Shown in pieces: positions 39,147-40,105 of a stretch of 40,105 nt of DNA. Each line of letters begins with the position of its first letter. Positions within the stretch are counted from its first letter, which is position 1. Both the position numbers and the translations under genes were made by a program. The notes beneath the pieces were generated by a model. The model did not search any database. It saw only the letters and a list, made by a program, of their open reading frames with translations, and was not told the origin of the DNA. This DNA is from a virus, in IMG/VR virus record IMGVR_UViG_3300037961_000857, positions 1 to 40,105 of that record; one strand, written 5' to 3'.

Positions 39147-39573
39147 AATTAAATCTAAAGTAGGAATTACTTGTGGTGCATTTGACCTACTACATGCAGG
39201 CCACGTAGTAATGTTTGAAGAGGCTAAGACGGTGTGTGATTATTTAATTGTCGCATTACAGATAGACCCTTCAACTGATAGACCAGATAAAAATAAACCT
39301 TTACAAAATATAGTTGAAAGACAGCTACAGTTAAAAGCTGTTAAGTGGATAGATGAAATAGTTGTGTATCATAGAGAGCATGAACTAGAAGATATATTTT
39401 ATACTTTCCCTATTGATATAAGAATTATTGGAGAAGAGTATAAAGATAAAATATTTACAGGTAAACAAGTTTGTAAAGAGAGAAAGATAGAAATTTATTA
39501 CAACAAGAGGGGACATAGTTTTAGCACTACAGAATTAAGGAATAGAAATGAAAAAGAAAAAACAGAGGAGTGA
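39130..39573 (+). CDS. cytidylyltransferase-like protein (TagD/RfaE family)
   Basis: The 147-residue protein has the nucleotidyltransferase signature GAFDLLHAGHV (HAGH in place of the usual HxGH), ERQLQLKAVKWIDEIVVY and the late motif SFSTTELRNR. Glycerol-3-phosphate cytidylyltransferases and ADP-heptose synthase domains share it. It makes an activated CDP- or ADP-compound, which could feed surface glycan or lipid changes. Upstream starts (TTG) would add a few residues. The overlap with nrdB suggests coupled translation. Confidence 0.82.
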   Translation: MRDFFRIKSKVGITCGAFDLLHAGHVVMFEEAKTVCDYLIVALQIDPSTDRPDKNKPLQNIVERQLQLKAVKWIDEIVVYHREHELEDIFYTFPIDIRIIGEEYKDKIFTGKQVCKERKIEIYYNKRGHSFSTTELRNRNEKEKTEE

Positions 39574-39772
39574 AGGGAATCTTATAAGTTTTAAAGTTTT
39601 ATTAACACCTGACGGCAAGATTGTGTCCGAAGTGTCAGAGTTTCCAGTAGAAAAAGTTGATGAAGTTTTTGCTGCAATGGACAGACAAGTTATAAAAGTT
39701 TTACTACAAAGAGCAAAAGCTAAGCTTGAACCTCTACATAATTATTTACAGAGTGAAATTCAGGCTTTGTAA
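39548..39772 (+). CDS. hypothetical protein at the end of the early operon, 74 residues
   Basis: A small charged protein with a basic start MKKKKQRSEG, a LISFKVLLTPDGKIVSEVSEF strand pair and a C-terminal helix VIKVLLQRAKAKLEPLHNYL. It overlaps the nucleotidyltransferase by 26 bp. No family is recognised. It is the last rightward gene in the window. Confidence 0.58.
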   Translation: MKKKKQRSEGNLISFKVLLTPDGKIVSEVSEFPVEKVDEVFAAMDRQVIKVLLQRAKAKLEPLHNYLQSEIQAL

Positions 39773-39824
39773 GAAAATCGACCTCACAGGATAGCCCAGG
39801 TTAAACGAATTGAGGGTAAGTAAT

Positions 39825-39885
39825 ACCTTACGTCCAAAAACATACAAAATGCCTTAGAGAGCCTCTCCGTAAGCGAGAGAGCATT
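39825..39885 (-). terminator. hairpin between the converging early operon and the cyclase gene
   Basis: CTCTC (39863-39867) pairs with GAGAG (39875-39879), and outer AATGC (39848-39852) pairs with GCATT (39881-39885). Leftwards the hairpin is followed by a T-rich stretch (TTTTGTATGTTTTT), fitting a terminator for the cyclase transcript. A smaller hairpin, GTAAG/CTTAC, lies at about 39815-39830. There is no clear T run for the rightward transcript. The 117-bp gap holds no gene that I can see. Confidence 0.5.
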
Positions 39886-39889
39886 TACA

Positions 39890-40105
39890 CTATATTGTGT
39901 AGATTTTTACCTCTTTTTCCTTACCTTTTACAAAAATAGGGTCTAATTCTGTATATTGACCCTGATAATTCTTAATTGTCTCCTCACCTATGACTAAATT
40001 TTTACCAACAGACTTACATGAAGACTCCAAACGAGCAGCTAAATTTACAGCATCACCTAAACAACTATATTCAAACCTGGAAGCCGACCCCATATTTCCT
40101 ACACA
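39890..40105 (-). CDS. class III adenylate/guanylate cyclase, C-terminal part (runs off right edge)
   Basis: The last 71 residues of a class III nucleotide cyclase are present, open at the right edge (the frame continues upstream of the internal Met as C-V-G-N-M). Visible motifs are GNMGS, the catalytic GDAVNLAAR with the Asn and Arg that stabilise the transition state, and ALES-like and KGKEKEVKIY ends. The position that reads Asp, Thr or Ser in adenylate cyclases and often Cys in guanylate cyclases is Ser here (YSCLGD), which favours cAMP but does not prove it. The regulatory N-terminus is not visible. On a circular map it would be the last gene of the leftward late block. Confidence 0.85.
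   Translation of the reverse strand, partial: CVGNMGSASRFEYSCLGDAVNLAARLESSCKSVGKNLVIGEETIKNYQGQYTELDPIFVKGKEKEVKIYTI

Noticed and set aside
39773-39889. Attachment site or tRNA remnant marking a prophage border beside the cyclase
   Set aside because: No tRNA-like fold, no repeat shared with the other edge and no integrase were seen. The hairpins fit a terminator better. Host flank still cannot be fully excluded.
1-40105. Simple circular join of the two window ends
   Set aside because: Joining position 40105 to 1 does not keep the frame of either edge gene: the internal protein would stop after about ten unrelated residues and the cyclase would lose its N-terminus. So the window is probably not a complete closed genome.
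1-40105. Phage-encoded RNA polymerase, lysozyme or endolysin
   Set aside because: I looked for T7-type polymerase motifs and common lysis enzymes and found none. Only small membrane proteins with unproven lysis roles are present; the genes may lie outside the window.

Overview
This window looks like most of the genome of an AT-rich, lytic-type, short-tailed (podovirus-like) marine phage. By eye the G+C is about one third. The low G+C and a set of small basic proteins typical of marine phages fit an oceanic alphaproteobacterial host such as SAR11 or SAR116, but no gene here proves the host. I see no integrase, repressor, tRNA, rRNA, CRISPR array, insertion sequence or phage RNA polymerase. Several promoters match the host sigma70 consensus, so transcription is probably done by host RNA polymerase.

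Layout. Positions 1-21774 are a leftward (minus-strand) morphogenesis block. In transcription order it holds a small terminase subunit, a run of small basic or membrane proteins, the large terminase, portal, a gene overlapping the portal, scaffold, major capsid protein, tail adaptor, tail nozzle-like protein, a 1527-residue collagen-like fibre ending in an S74-type chaperone, a three-domain collagen-modifying enzyme, a small membrane protein, a polyproline/coiled-coil virion protein, and an internal protein that runs off the left edge. Positions 21775-24674 are a control region. It has two back-to-back promoters with perfect -35 and -10 hexamers, a gene-poor stretch with two terminator-like structures, one small rightward gene, three leftward accessory genes that share a copied promoter/leader (two also share a copied terminator), a long inverted repeat, and the rightward early promoter with a short leader ORF. 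Positions 24675-39772 are a tightly overlapping rightward operon: small unknown early proteins, SSB, primase-helicase, T7-type DNA polymerase, nucleases, a DUF3310-like protein, a Dam-like methylase, class I ribonucleotide reductase (alpha and beta split by an accessory cassette), T7-type endonuclease I and a nucleotidyltransferase.

The right edge (39890-40105) holds the 3' end of a leftward class III nucleotide cyclase, facing the end of the early operon across a hairpin. On a circular map it would lie at the end of the same leftward late unit, so it may be phage-encoded.

Most striking system: gene 2932-4761 joins a GT25 (COLGALT-like) glycosyltransferase, a PLOD-type glucosyltransferase and a 2-oxoglutarate/Fe(II) lysyl hydroxylase in one protein. 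It lies two genes downstream of a collagen fibre whose lysines all sit in the Y position of Gly-X-Lys triplets, the position that animal lysyl hydroxylases act on. This looks like a complete phage-encoded pathway for making glucosyl-galactosyl-hydroxylysine on its own tail fibre. A second 2OG-Fe(II) oxygenase, an FkbM methyltransferase and a TagD-like nucleotidyltransferase in the early operon may also serve surface modification.
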